A stretch of 12,649 nt of DNA from an uncultured Bacilli bacterium (GTDB taxonomy: Bacteria > Bacillota_I > Bacilli_A > RF39 > UBA660). The notes below the pieces were generated by a model, which ran no database searches, had not been told where the DNA came from, and was given only the letters and a program-made list of their open reading frames with translations. The stretch is taken from assembly GCA_934101115.1 (NCBI GenBank), contig CAKOPW010000028.1, forward strand, positions 1 to 12,649. Direction: 5' to 3'. Shown here one piece after another: positions 5,907 through 12,649 of this stretch. Each line of letters begins with the position of its first letter. Within the stretch, counting starts at the first letter, position 1. The position numbers and the translations under genes are program-made.

Positions 5907-6836
5907 ATTATATATTGAAGTATCATCAGTTAATGAATCATTGGTATTAAATATTCCTTCTAAAGTGGAATCAATATCATCTAATTCATTAGGAACTTCT
6001 TCAAAAGTAAACTCTTCATTATCTTCTTTAGTTTTGATGTTCTCTTCAGGTTCTGAAAGAATAAATTCTTCATCATTAAATTCTTCTTTTGGCGCTTCAT
6101 CATTTTTATTTTCTTCAGTTGAAGATTCATCTTCGTCTTTTTTAGTTTCTTCACTTAAATCTTCTAAATTTGTTTCTTCGTCTGAGTTTGAATCATCTGT
6201 TGGTTCTTCATTTGCGTTTGTTTCTGTGTCTATTTCATTTTCTTCAATGTTCATATCATCTAAGTCAACTAGAGGTTCTTCTTCTTTAGCGCTTTCAATT
6301 ATAGCATCAGCATCATCAAAATATGAGCATAAGTTATCTTTATTTTCATTTGAATAATCAATTATTTCATTTAAAGATCTACGATAATATTCCTCAGCAT
6401 CACATATTCTTACATAACAACTTTCTAAAGCATTTTTTTCTTGAGTTAATACAACTAGAGATTCTTTTACTTTTTCAGCCTTTTCTACTAATTCGTTCAT
6501 AGATGCTTTATCTTTAATTATTTTTCTTTTTCTTTCTTCAATTTTTAAAGAAATTTCTTTGTTAGCTGCAATTAGGATATTAGCAAGTTCATCATCTTTA
6601 AAACGTTCTACTAATTTTTTATAATCCTCTGAAAAACCAACTATATCAGCATTCATCTTTTCTACTTTTTCTTTTGCTTCAAAGAAATCCTTTTTATATT
6701 TTTTTACTTTTGCTAACTCAGAATTTATTTGTTTATCATTGGCTTTTAATTTTTTTTCATATTCTTTCTTTATTGTTGCTAAATTATCAATTACTTCTTG
6801 TAATCTTAAATTAGTTTCACTCACTAAATTATCCAT
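5889..6836 (-). CDS. coiled-coil protein with long acidic tail, function unknown
   Basis: I do not recognise this 315-residue protein. There is no signal peptide or membrane segment, so it is probably cytoplasmic. Residues 1 to about 150 are Lys/Glu-rich and look like a long coiled coil. A short segment (about 142-178) contains two cysteines and an Asp/Tyr-rich patch. From about 180 to 300 the chain is extremely acidic and low in complexity (Glu, Asp, Asn, Thr, Ser), surely disordered. Near the end is a less repetitive stretch (about 270-302, with Phe-Thr-Phe-Glu-Glu-Val-Pro and Leu-Glu-Gly-Ile-Phe-Asn) that could be a short binding motif. The start has an AGAGAGGT site on the complement six bases upstream and a strong promoter. 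A scaffold or cell-shape role is only a guess. Confidence 0.85.
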   Translation of the reverse strand: MDNLVSETNLRLQEVIDNLATIKKEYEKKLKANDKQINSELAKVKKYKKDFFEAKEKVEKMNADIVGFSEDYKKLVERFKDDELANILIAANKEISLKIEERKRKIIKDKASMNELVEKAEKVKESLVVLTQEKNALESCYVRICDAEEYYRRSLNEIIDYSNENKDNLCSYFDDADAIIESAKEEEPLVDLDDMNIEENEIDTETNANEEPTDDSNSDEETNLEDLSEETKKDEDESSTEENKNDEAPKEEFNDEEFILSEPEENIKTKEDNEEFTFEEVPNELDDIDSTLEGIFNTNDSLTDDTSIYNKDEEN

Positions 6837-6863
6837 TATATTACCTCTCTATTCTCACTTTGA

Positions 6864-6892
6864 ATTATATCAAAGCAAATATCTTTTGTAAA
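6864..6892 (-). promoter_or_regulatory. promoter of the coiled-coil protein gene
   Basis: On the complement, TTTACA (6887-6892) and a perfect TATAAT (6864-6869) with extended TGA are 17 bases apart. It is divergent from the RNA promoter that begins 30 bases away. Confidence 0.75.
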
Positions 6893-6921
6893 TATTTTTT
6901 CTTTTATTATGAATTTTTATA

Positions 6922-6950
6922 TTGACAAAAGTATGCTCTTAATTTATACT
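6922..6950 (+). promoter_or_regulatory. sigma-A promoter of the second structured RNA
   Basis: A perfect -35 TTGACA (6922-6927) and a -10 TATACT (6945-6950) are separated by 17 bases. The start is expected near 6957, the first base of the predicted closing stem region. This is the strongest-looking promoter in the window. Confidence 0.85.
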
Positions 6951-7034
6951 TAAGTTACTTAGTAGGGTAGTGAACTAAGTTTTAGATGTTTGTAATTATT
7001 TATCCAAACAGTAATTACATATTATTCTTTTAAT

Positions 7035-7044
7035 TGTATGTTTT
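7035..7044 (+). promoter_or_regulatory. antiterminator-like copy of the terminator 3' arm
   Basis: The ten bases TGTATGTTTT here recur exactly at 7310-7319, the terminator 3' arm. This segment can pair with the terminator 5' arm (7292-7300, nine pairs with one G-U), which would block the terminator. It overlaps the left foot of the 7041-7079 hairpin, so the two structures compete. Confidence 0.45.
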
Positions 7045-7291
7045 ACGTTGAATGAGATTTATAAAATCTATTCGTAAAAGGTCGTAAGACACTACACGAT
7101 TTTTACTTAGTTAAGATTGATTATTAGGACGGGATGTTTTAATAAGTTAAATCCTTTTTACCCAGGATGTCAATAGGGATCTTATCTATACTAAGTGTGT
7201 ACGTACATTGAGAAAGAAAACTCATTTATTAGATAAGCAAATTTTGATCGTGAACTGACATTTACAGTTGAAATTTGATCTTCAAACTAGG

Positions 7292-7324
7292 AAACATATA
7301 GTTGTCAGCTGTATGTTTTTTTTT
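7292..7324 (+). terminator. intrinsic terminator of the second structured RNA
   Basis: A ten-pair stem (7292-7301 with 7309-7318, one G-U) closes a seven-base loop and runs into nine T residues (7316-7324). Confidence 0.88.
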
Positions 7325-7337
7325 GTGATTTATGATA

Positions 7338-7366
7338 TTGCATATAAAATTCGTTTTTGATATACT
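7338..7366 (+). promoter_or_regulatory. sigma-A promoter of the surface operon
   Basis: TTGCAT (7338-7343) and TATACT (7361-7366) are 17 bases apart. The start near 7373 leaves about 20 bases of leader before the ATG at 7394, with a GGATGGG-type binding site at 7379-7385. It lies immediately after the RNA terminator, so the operon can be expressed without read-through. Confidence 0.75.
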
Positions 7367-7393
7367 TTATATAGAATAGGATGGGTTTAAATT

Positions 7394-8110
7394 ATGAGAA
7401 ATAAATATGTGATGTGTATTTTTTCTCTTTTAAGTTTTTTTCTATTTTCTACATTTGTTTTAGCTGAAGAAGATACTACGTGTAATTATAATTCTCGTGC
7501 ATATTTAAATAAGCTTGCAAGCAATGTCAAAGTTTCATATGATTTGAAATATGAAGATGATAATTCAGTTTCATTTGATATTTCTATATATAACATAGTA
7601 GATGATATTTACGTATCATATAGGACTAATGAAGATACTGATACAAAGGTTTTTGCAAGTATGACGAATGATGGAACTTATACATTTAATGTTAAGGATA
7701 CAAATAATATTATTACTTATACTTTTGTTGTTAGAAGCTTAAAGTTTGGATGTATAAATGATATTAGAACGTTAACATTAGTTAAACCAAAGAAAAATTC
7801 TTTTAGTGATTTAGATATATGCAAATATGAAGAATTGGAAGACTATTATTATTGTCAAAAGTGGATTACTAGGGATCTTGAAGGAACTGATGAAGAAATT
7901 GAAAAAAGAATCAAAGCCAAAAGAGAAAGCTTAAGAAAATCTACAACAACAAGATGTATTGAATGCGAAAAAGAAGAAGCACAACAAAAAGCTAAAAATG
8001 AATATGAAAAAAGAAAAATGATATTGATAACTATATTGTCAGGTGGTATTGCATTAGATACTATAGCTATTATATTTATGATAATAAGAATTAGGAGGTA
8101 TAGCATATGA
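7394..8110 (+). CDS. secreted-then-anchored membrane protein with four-cysteine ectodomain
   Basis: This 238-residue protein is of no family I can name. It has a signal peptide (residues 1-24, likely cut after Val-Leu-Ala), an outside domain of alternating polar and hydrophobic strands (about 25-160), a charged helical stalk (about 162-207), a C-terminal membrane segment (209-232) and a short basic tail, so it is a type I membrane protein. Cysteines at 30, 120, 143 and 154 match those of the next protein; a further Cys188-x2-Cys191 pair sits in the stalk. The domain alignment with the next gene is clear at residues 41-52, 61-80, 106-113 and 141-162. It is first in the surface operon and ends in an ATGA overlap with the second gene. 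Confidence 0.85.
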   Translation: MRNKYVMCIFSLLSFFLFSTFVLAEEDTTCNYNSRAYLNKLASNVKVSYDLKYEDDNSVSFDISIYNIVDDIYVSYRTNEDTDTKVFASMTNDGTYTFNVKDTNNIITYTFVVRSLKFGCINDIRTLTLVKPKKNSFSDLDICKYEELEDYYYCQKWITRDLEGTDEEIEKRIKAKRESLRKSTTTRCIECEKEEAQQKAKNEYEKRKMILITILSGGIALDTIAIIFMIIRIRRYSI

Positions 8111-8946
8111 AAAAGCATAAAGAACGTAAACCTTTTAAAAGAGAATATATTCCAGTTATTATAGCTGTAATTGTCCTAATTGGACTTATAACTGGTCTTG
8201 TATTTGTTATTTTAGATAAAAAAGAAGACTTTGATATAAAAATTGACGAAGAAATAAAAAGTTCTGAAAATTTAAAAATTGATACTTCAGGAACTAAATG
8301 TAATAATGAAGAATCTAAAAAGGTAAAAGATGCAGCTCAAAAAGTAGAGATTGGTTACACTATAAAGAAAATGTTCATTGGTACTTCCATAGATGTTGAT
8401 GACCCTGATATGCCTGAAACTGAAGATTATGATTATGGATTTGAGATTGCTATAAAAAATATCACAGAGGATGTTTATGTGGTAGTGAAGAATGATTACT
8501 CTGATGATGTATTTACTTATCATTATGCTGATACTGAAAATGGTATAAAAACTTTTGAAAGTGTAGCAACTGAAGAAGCGGTTACTTTCACGTTTGAAGT
8601 AAAAAGTGAAAATGAAAATTGTAAAGATGAAGATTATAGAAAAATTTCATTAACAACACCAATATATAACTATTACTATGGATATCAATTCTGTAGTGAT
8701 AATCCTGAAAATAAAGTTTGTAAAATGTTCGTAACTGAGAAAATATCTTCAAAGGATTTTTCACTTGCAGTTGATGCTAAGAAAAACGAAAGTCAAAAGT
8801 CTGATGAAAACAGTAAAAATAATGCTGTTACAACTTTTGTAAAAGATAATAAGTATTTGTTTATTATTGGTGGAATAGTAATTGTAATAATTGGGGTTGC
8901 TACTATTTGTGTAAAGATAAAAAAGAGAAGAGGTAGTAAACTATGA
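8107..8946 (+). CDS. two-helix membrane protein with ectodomain paralogous to its upstream neighbour
   Basis: The 279-residue protein starts with a basic segment followed by an uncleaved membrane helix (about 15-36), has an external domain (about 40-245) and ends in a second helix (249-270) with a basic tail, so both ends should be cytoplasmic. The external domain repeats the pattern of the preceding protein: Cys65, Cys172, Cys196 and Cys205 line up with Cys30, Cys120, Cys143 and Cys154 there, and the Phe-Glu-Ile-Ala-Ile-Lys-Asn-Ile strand matches Phe-Asp-Ile-Ser-Ile-Tyr-Asn-Ile. An insertion of acidic residues (about 91-109) is unique to this copy. The start has a perfect AGGAGG (8093-8098). 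It overlaps both neighbours by four bases. Function unknown. Confidence 0.85.
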   Translation: MKKHKERKPFKREYIPVIIAVIVLIGLITGLVFVILDKKEDFDIKIDEEIKSSENLKIDTSGTKCNNEESKKVKDAAQKVEIGYTIKKMFIGTSIDVDDPDMPETEDYDYGFEIAIKNITEDVYVVVKNDYSDDVFTYHYADTENGIKTFESVATEEAVTFTFEVKSENENCKDEDYRKISLTTPIYNYYYGYQFCSDNPENKVCKMFVTEKISSKDFSLAVDAKKNESQKSDENSKNNAVTTFVKDNKYLFIIGGIVIVIIGVATICVKIKKRRGSKL

Positions 8947-11900
8947 AAAGTAAAAAAACATTGCTATTTATTTTACTAATCATTTTAAGCTTTGGAACAT
9001 GTTCTGTTAAAGCAGCAGATAGGGTTGATAGAAAACCAGGAGCAACTGTAAGAGTTAGAAGAGAACTTAATGACACTGGTATATATATAGGAACTTCTAG
9101 AACACAAATGCCATTAAACGTATTTGATGTTGGTTTTAATGGACAAACATATTTTGGATATTGTCTTGATTATTCATATAAGGCTTCTATTACATATTCA
9201 TATACTTGTTCTCCAGATACTAGTCGTGCTGCGGCAGCATTACAATATGCATATGAACATCGTACCGGCAATAACTTATTAGATGCTTTAACAATGCGTT
9301 TCATAGCTATACGTTTGGATAAATCTAAAAGATATGATGGACATGGAAATGCTGAAAATGTTCTAGTATGGTTAACTCTTAGAATGAATCCGGATCCAGA
9401 ATTACATGCTCAATATCCTCCTTCAACAAGCCTTACTGGAGATGAAGAGCTTTTGAATCAAGCATATGAAAAATCTCAAGAAGCTATTGATGGATCATCA
9501 GCAGCCAGTTCACTTGATACTTCAGCAAACAGTTTAACATTTACAAATAAAAGAGTTAATGGTAAGGAAGTTACTTATACGGTTAAATCTAGTAATCCAA
9601 TAGATAAATCCCAAATTGCTTTTACTTGTACTGGCTGTAATATAAAAAATAATATTCAAGATACATGGAATGGCACTGAAGGAACTTTAATTATTGAAGA
9701 TACTGGTGATGATTGTTCTTTTGAGATTAATGCTTATTATCCAGGAGCTGGTGCTTATACTTGTACAACATATGGTGATGATACTCAACAAATTGAAATA
9801 TTTATTGGACCAAATGGAGCTTCAGGTGCAATTGATACTAGTGGCTCTCCTACTCAAAAGTATGAGGATACAATAAATGAAGGAACATATTTTCAAAATG
9901 TGTGTGGATCAACTAGTTGTGCTCCTATTCCAGATGATGAAGTAGAAGTTAATAATTGTTGTGAGGATAGCACTACTTCAAAAGTAAGTGAACCTATATT
10001 AAATGATTTGTTTTGTAAAGATGAAGATTTAAAGGTTGATTATTATAAATTAAAATCGGGTGTTAGTGAGTATCTTCAAACAAATACAGATTTGGATTCT
10101 AATTATTGCAAAATGTATTGTACTGAAAGAACTGAAGTTGATATTCCTGGAGCTTTGACAGCAACCAATGGAAAATACTTCCAATTAGCTCAAAATCCTG
10201 TATCGGGAACTTATGCTCCTCATACTCAATCTACAAAGAGATGTAGAATAAGAGTTGAATACAACAAATGGTTATCAGATTATAGAAGCCAAGTTGATGC
10301 TTCAGTTGATGCTTATAATGAATATCAAAAAAATAAAGCTTATGAAGCATCATATAGAAAAGCTGCAGCTGAAGAAAACGATGAACATAAAGTAAAAGTA
10401 ACTTTTAAAGTAACATGTAAAAGAGATTATTCTTGTGATTCTTATGCACGAGATAGTTATGGTAATTTAACAAATGAGTGTATAGGAAATGAGGTTTTAG
10501 CTGACACTAAGATAAGTGAAGAGATTAGTTATGAATATTATGATCATCGCTTTACTCCATATATATACTCTCGAGTTAAAAGTGTTCATGGTACTTCTAG
10601 TGAAAATATTGCATCAAGCGGATCTTTTAGAACTAATATTACTAATACAAAGAGGATTATAACTTCTCTTGATAGTATTGGAAGTGCTATAAGTGGTTTT
10701 ACAGATAAGTACCCGGGATATAATTGTAGTTACACAGCTGATGAATATGATGCTGTTAAAGATGCTCAATCCACTATAGATGATGATTCAAAATCTGACT
10801 CTGAAAAAAATGCAGCTAGAGCAGCTCTTAACTTGTATATGGATGATGTAAGTGCTAAGGCTGAAAGTTATAAGAGTGCAGCTGATGCTAATAATAATAG
10901 TTATAAGGCAGCTGTTACTCAAATTCAAACTTTAGAACAAACATTAACAAGATGTGATAAATACTTTACAGATGATTCTGTTTCCTCAACTAATTCAGCT
11001 GAGCAAATGTATAATTTGCCAACTAGCTTATCAAGTTTCAAATATACTCAAATATATCAAGATGATTATGGTAATCCTAAACAAACTCAAGTAACAGTTG
11101 GTTTTGAAGGATCTTGTCGATATACAAGAGAAACTGATGTAAGCAGTCCAGATACTGTTGCTGTAAGCGGAACAGGAGTTAACTATTCAAGTTTATATGG
11201 TGCTGGAATGTCTAACATGAATGTATTTAATACATCTACTGCTTTAAGTTATACCTCAAATTTTAGTCAATTCTTGGGTAGTTATACAGCAGATAAGATG
11301 TTTTGGCATGATGGAAGATATACAGCCACATGTGATTGGAATAGAACTGATGTTGATAAATATACAGTAGGTACTGAGGGTAAGGTTGTTACAGCTAATC
11401 CTTCTACTGATGATAGTGCTTATAGGTTAGTTCCTCGAGGTGAAATATATAATTATAAGTCATCTCTGGTAAACTATACTGAACATGAATATGTATATTC
11501 TTATTCAACAACATATGATGGAAAGTTTGAAACCTATTGGGATCTTAAAGGTTTAGGTGAAAATGGTAAGTTTGATAAATACTTTGAAGATGGCGGTGGA
11601 ACAGGAACTTGTGCTAAACAAAATCCTGGAGATTCAGCGTTGTTAACATGTACTTTAAGTTCATATCATGGTGGTTCATTCTACGGATGTTGCTGTGGTG
11701 ATGCAAATGACACTACATATAGTACGGCAACGTGTGATCCTTATGATGATAAAGCAGTAAAATATGAATTCAAGATTGTAGATCCGGCTAAGATGTTCCC
11801 TGCAGATACTGATGGTTATGCTGATAACTGGAAGACTACTTTAGGAAACACTGCTAGAGAGGCAATAGAAGAATTAGGAAAAAATTTAAGTACATATAGT

Positions 11901-12212
11901 CCAAAAACACTAAGTTATTCATTTGTTTTAACTCCAAATGATATGAAACAAATTAAAAAGTATAATTCAATTATGAATAGTTATGGTGGTTATACTGATT
12001 CCGATTTAACTTGTGATTGTAGTGAAGCTAAGGGAGATGGAAACAAGGATAACGGAAAGAGTTGTACAAAATGTACAAGTAGTTTCTTGGATAACTTAGC
12101 AAATGGTAAAATATTAAAAGATAGCACCCTAAGTGGTGGCTGGAATAGAAGCGATAAAACAATAACTGAAGTTAGAAATTCAGGAAATGTTATATGGGCG
12201 GTGAATAAATAA
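8943..12212 (+). CDS. large secreted cysteine-rich protein with thioester-domain-like N-terminus
   Basis: This 1089-residue protein has a signal peptide (about 1-25). Residues 45-160 resemble a thioester (TED/TQXA) domain of Gram-positive adhesins: Cys74 in Gly-Tyr-Cys-Leu-Asp, then a helical region, then Ala-Glu-Asn-Val-Leu-Val-Trp (137-143) where families have Thr-Gln-x-Ala-Ile-Trp. The Gln that would bond to the Cys corresponds to Asn139. The rest contains about 30 cysteines, many in close pairs, a Cys-Cys-Cys triplet near 916-918 and a final cluster near 1021-1045. Two helical, coiled-coil-like stretches lie near 439-475 and 603-680. No LPXTG motif, C-terminal membrane segment or known wall-binding repeat is seen, so attachment must use a partner or disulfides. 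It is coupled by overlap to both neighbours (ATGA and TAATG). Confidence 0.82.
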   Translation: MKSKKTLLFILLIILSFGTCSVKAADRVDRKPGATVRVRRELNDTGIYIGTSRTQMPLNVFDVGFNGQTYFGYCLDYSYKASITYSYTCSPDTSRAAAALQYAYEHRTGNNLLDALTMRFIAIRLDKSKRYDGHGNAENVLVWLTLRMNPDPELHAQYPPSTSLTGDEELLNQAYEKSQEAIDGSSAASSLDTSANSLTFTNKRVNGKEVTYTVKSSNPIDKSQIAFTCTGCNIKNNIQDTWNGTEGTLIIEDTGDDCSFEINAYYPGAGAYTCTTYGDDTQQIEIFIGPNGASGAIDTSGSPTQKYEDTINEGTYFQNVCGSTSCAPIPDDEVEVNNCCEDSTTSKVSEPILNDLFCKDEDLKVDYYKLKSGVSEYLQTNTDLDSNYCKMYCTERTEVDIPGALTATNGKYFQLAQNPVSGTYAPHTQSTKRCRIRVEYNKWLSDYRSQVDASVDAYNEYQKNKAYEASYRKAAAEENDEHKVKVTFKVTCKRDYSCDSYARDSYGNLTNECIGNEVLADTKISEEISYEYYDHRFTPYIYSRVKSVHGTSSENIASSGSFRTNITNTKRIITSLDSIGSAISGFTDKYPGYNCSYTADEYDAVKDAQSTIDDDSKSDSEKNAARAALNLYMDDVSAKAESYKSAADANNNSYKAAVTQIQTLEQTLTRCDKYFTDDSVSSTNSAEQMYNLPTSLSSFKYTQIYQDDYGNPKQTQVTVGFEGSCRYTRETDVSSPDTVAVSGTGVNYSSLYGAGMSNMNVFNTSTALSYTSNFSQFLGSYTADKMFWHDGRYTATCDWNRTDVDKYTVGTEGKVVTANPSTDDSAYRLVPRGEIYNYKSSLVNYTEHEYVYSYSTTYDGKFETYWDLKGLGENGKFDKYFEDGGGTGTCAKQNPGDSALLTCTLSSYHGGSFYGCCCGDANDTTYSTATCDPYDDKAVKYEFKIVDPAKMFPADTDGYADNWKTTLGNTAREAIEELGKNLSTYSPKTLSYSFVLTPNDMKQIKKYNSIMNSYGGYTDSDLTCDCSEAKGDGNKDNGKSCTKCTSSFLDNLANGKILKDSTLSGGWNRSDKTITEVRNSGNVIWAVNK

Positions 12213-12649
12213 TGAAAGAAAGTTTATGGGGATATTGGATAGTAGTTTTAGGAATTTCAATAGTAGGTGTCATGGTTGTTTTACACAACTATACAACTAC
12301 TAGTGAACAAGACTACTACTTAATTAAAGAAGTTCTTGAAGCTTCAATGAATGAATCTGTAGATTATACATTCTATCGTGATACAGGAAGATTAAAAATG
12401 AATGCTGAAAAGTTTACTGAAAACTTTGTAAGACGTTTTTCAGAAGTTGTAAATATCAATAAAACATATAAATTGAATTTCTATCAAATTTATGAAGAAC
12501 CACCAGCTGCCAGTGTAGAGGTAGTTACAAATAGTAGCACTTCTACTTTTGGAGATACTGATGCAAATGATACAGTAAATATTGTTAATCGTGTTTCGGG
12601 TATCCTTTATACAACAAAAGATGTTTCATATGGAGAGAATGGATTTGAA
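12212..12649 (+). CDS. single-helix membrane protein, partial at window end
   Basis: The ATG at 12212 overlaps the preceding stop (TAATG) and is served by a GGCGGTG-like site about eight bases upstream. The frame stays open for 146 codons to the window edge, so the C-terminus is missing. There is one N-terminal membrane segment (about residues 7-24) with almost no cytoplasmic part, then a helical stretch (28-50), then an external region with hydroxyl-rich linkers (about 104-120). The topology resembles small pilin-associated or TadE-type proteins anchored by one N-terminal helix, but no prepilin cleavage motif is evident and I do not assign a family. It contains no cysteine in the visible part, unlike the three upstream proteins. 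Confidence 0.8.
   Translation, partial: MKESLWGYWIVVLGISIVGVMVVLHNYTTTSEQDYYLIKEVLEASMNESVDYTFYRDTGRLKMNAEKFTENFVRRFSEVVNINKTYKLNFYQIYEEPPAASVEVVTNSSTSTFGDTDANDTVNIVNRVSGILYTTKDVSYGENGFE

Larger units (their letters stand above)
6957..7324 (+). ncRNA. second orphan structured RNA, about 370 nt
   Basis: No coding frame is credible here. A closing stem pairs the 5' end (6958-6963) with 7286-7291, directly before the terminator. Inside, 6973-6980 pairs perfectly with 7105-7112 (8 bp), forming a multibranch that encloses 6991-6998/7012-7019 (8 perfect pairs), a long hairpin at 7041-7079 (16 pairs with two bulges) and a GTC-GTAA-GAC GNRA hairpin (7081-7090). Further on, 7181-7188 pairs with 7230-7237 (8 perfect pairs) and encloses 7209-7212/7221-7224; abutting it, 7238-7244 pairs with 7271-7277 and encloses 7253-7257/7265-7269. 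Alternative pairings exist, for example 6957-6962 with 6975-6980 and 6987-6992 with 7005-7010. Stems were read by eye. RNase P, tmRNA, T-box and SRP signatures are absent. It could be a free RNA or a switching leader for the surface operon. Confidence 0.78.

Noticed and set aside
5941..6357. A 138-codon plus-strand Ser-rich frame
   Set aside because: It is the reverse reading of the acidic Glu/Asp codons of the coiled-coil gene, has no binding site, and is low complexity throughout.
6987..7019. H-type pseudoknot from 6987-6992/7005-7010 with 6993-6998/7012-7017
   Set aside because: The connecting loops would be zero and one base, too short to cross six-pair helices, so the two pairings are more likely alternatives.
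6957..7324. T-box leader or tmRNA for the second RNA
   Set aside because: No T-box sequence is present next to the terminator and the downstream genes are not amino-acid related; no tRNA-like ends.
1..12649. Mycoplasma-type code with TGA as tryptophan
   Set aside because: TGA ends four genes in clean ATGA overlaps and every conserved tryptophan is TGG.
1..12649. CRISPR array, insertion sequence, prophage or tRNA gene
   Set aside because: I saw no regularly spaced repeats, transposase, phage gene or cloverleaf in either strand.

Overview
The window looks like chromosome from an AT-rich, low-GC Gram-positive lineage of the Bacilli/Tenericutes type, possibly one of the uncultured gut groups related to RF39; that placement is inference. 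The reasons are the very AT-rich composition, AGGAGG-type ribosome binding sites, TTGACA/TATAAT promoters with 17-base spacers, many ATGA overlaps between genes, and intrinsic terminators. TGA is used as a stop in four genes and tryptophan is TGG throughout, so the standard bacterial code applies rather than the mycoplasma code.

Layout. (1) 16-556: an orphan, roughly 500-nt structured RNA gene with a consensus promoter, a 5'-3' closing stem and an intrinsic terminator. (2) 591-2453: an apparent operon for a small CNNM/DUF21-like membrane protein, a PAP2 lipid phosphatase and an NADP(H)-type short-chain dehydrogenase. (3) 2537-3559: a zinc-dependent polyol/threonine-type dehydrogenase with its own promoter and a LacI/CcpA-like palindrome. 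(4) 3581-4357, minus strand: a stomatin-like slipin. (5) 4460-5892: a six-helix DUF308-like membrane protein coupled to an rRNA-type SAM methyltransferase. (6) 5889-6836, minus strand: a coiled-coil protein with a long acidic tail, converging on the methyltransferase with both stop codons in one hairpin loop. (7) 6922-7324: a second orphan structured RNA, about 370 nt, again with its own promoter, closing stem and terminator. (8) 7338-12649: a tightly coupled surface operon of at least four genes that runs off the window.

Two parts look new. The first is the pair of orphan structured RNAs. I could match neither to RNase P RNA, tmRNA, SRP RNA, 6S RNA, M-box or T-box by the conserved sequences I know. 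In both, an upstream segment repeats the 3' arm of the terminator, so each could be either a free-standing RNA or a switching leader for the genes that follow. The second is the surface operon: two paralogous membrane-anchored ectodomain proteins with opposite N-terminal topology, a secreted 1089-residue cysteine-rich protein with a thioester-domain-like N-terminus in which the expected Gln appears to be Asn, and a further single-helix membrane protein. Their coupling suggests they build one cell-surface assembly, function unknown.
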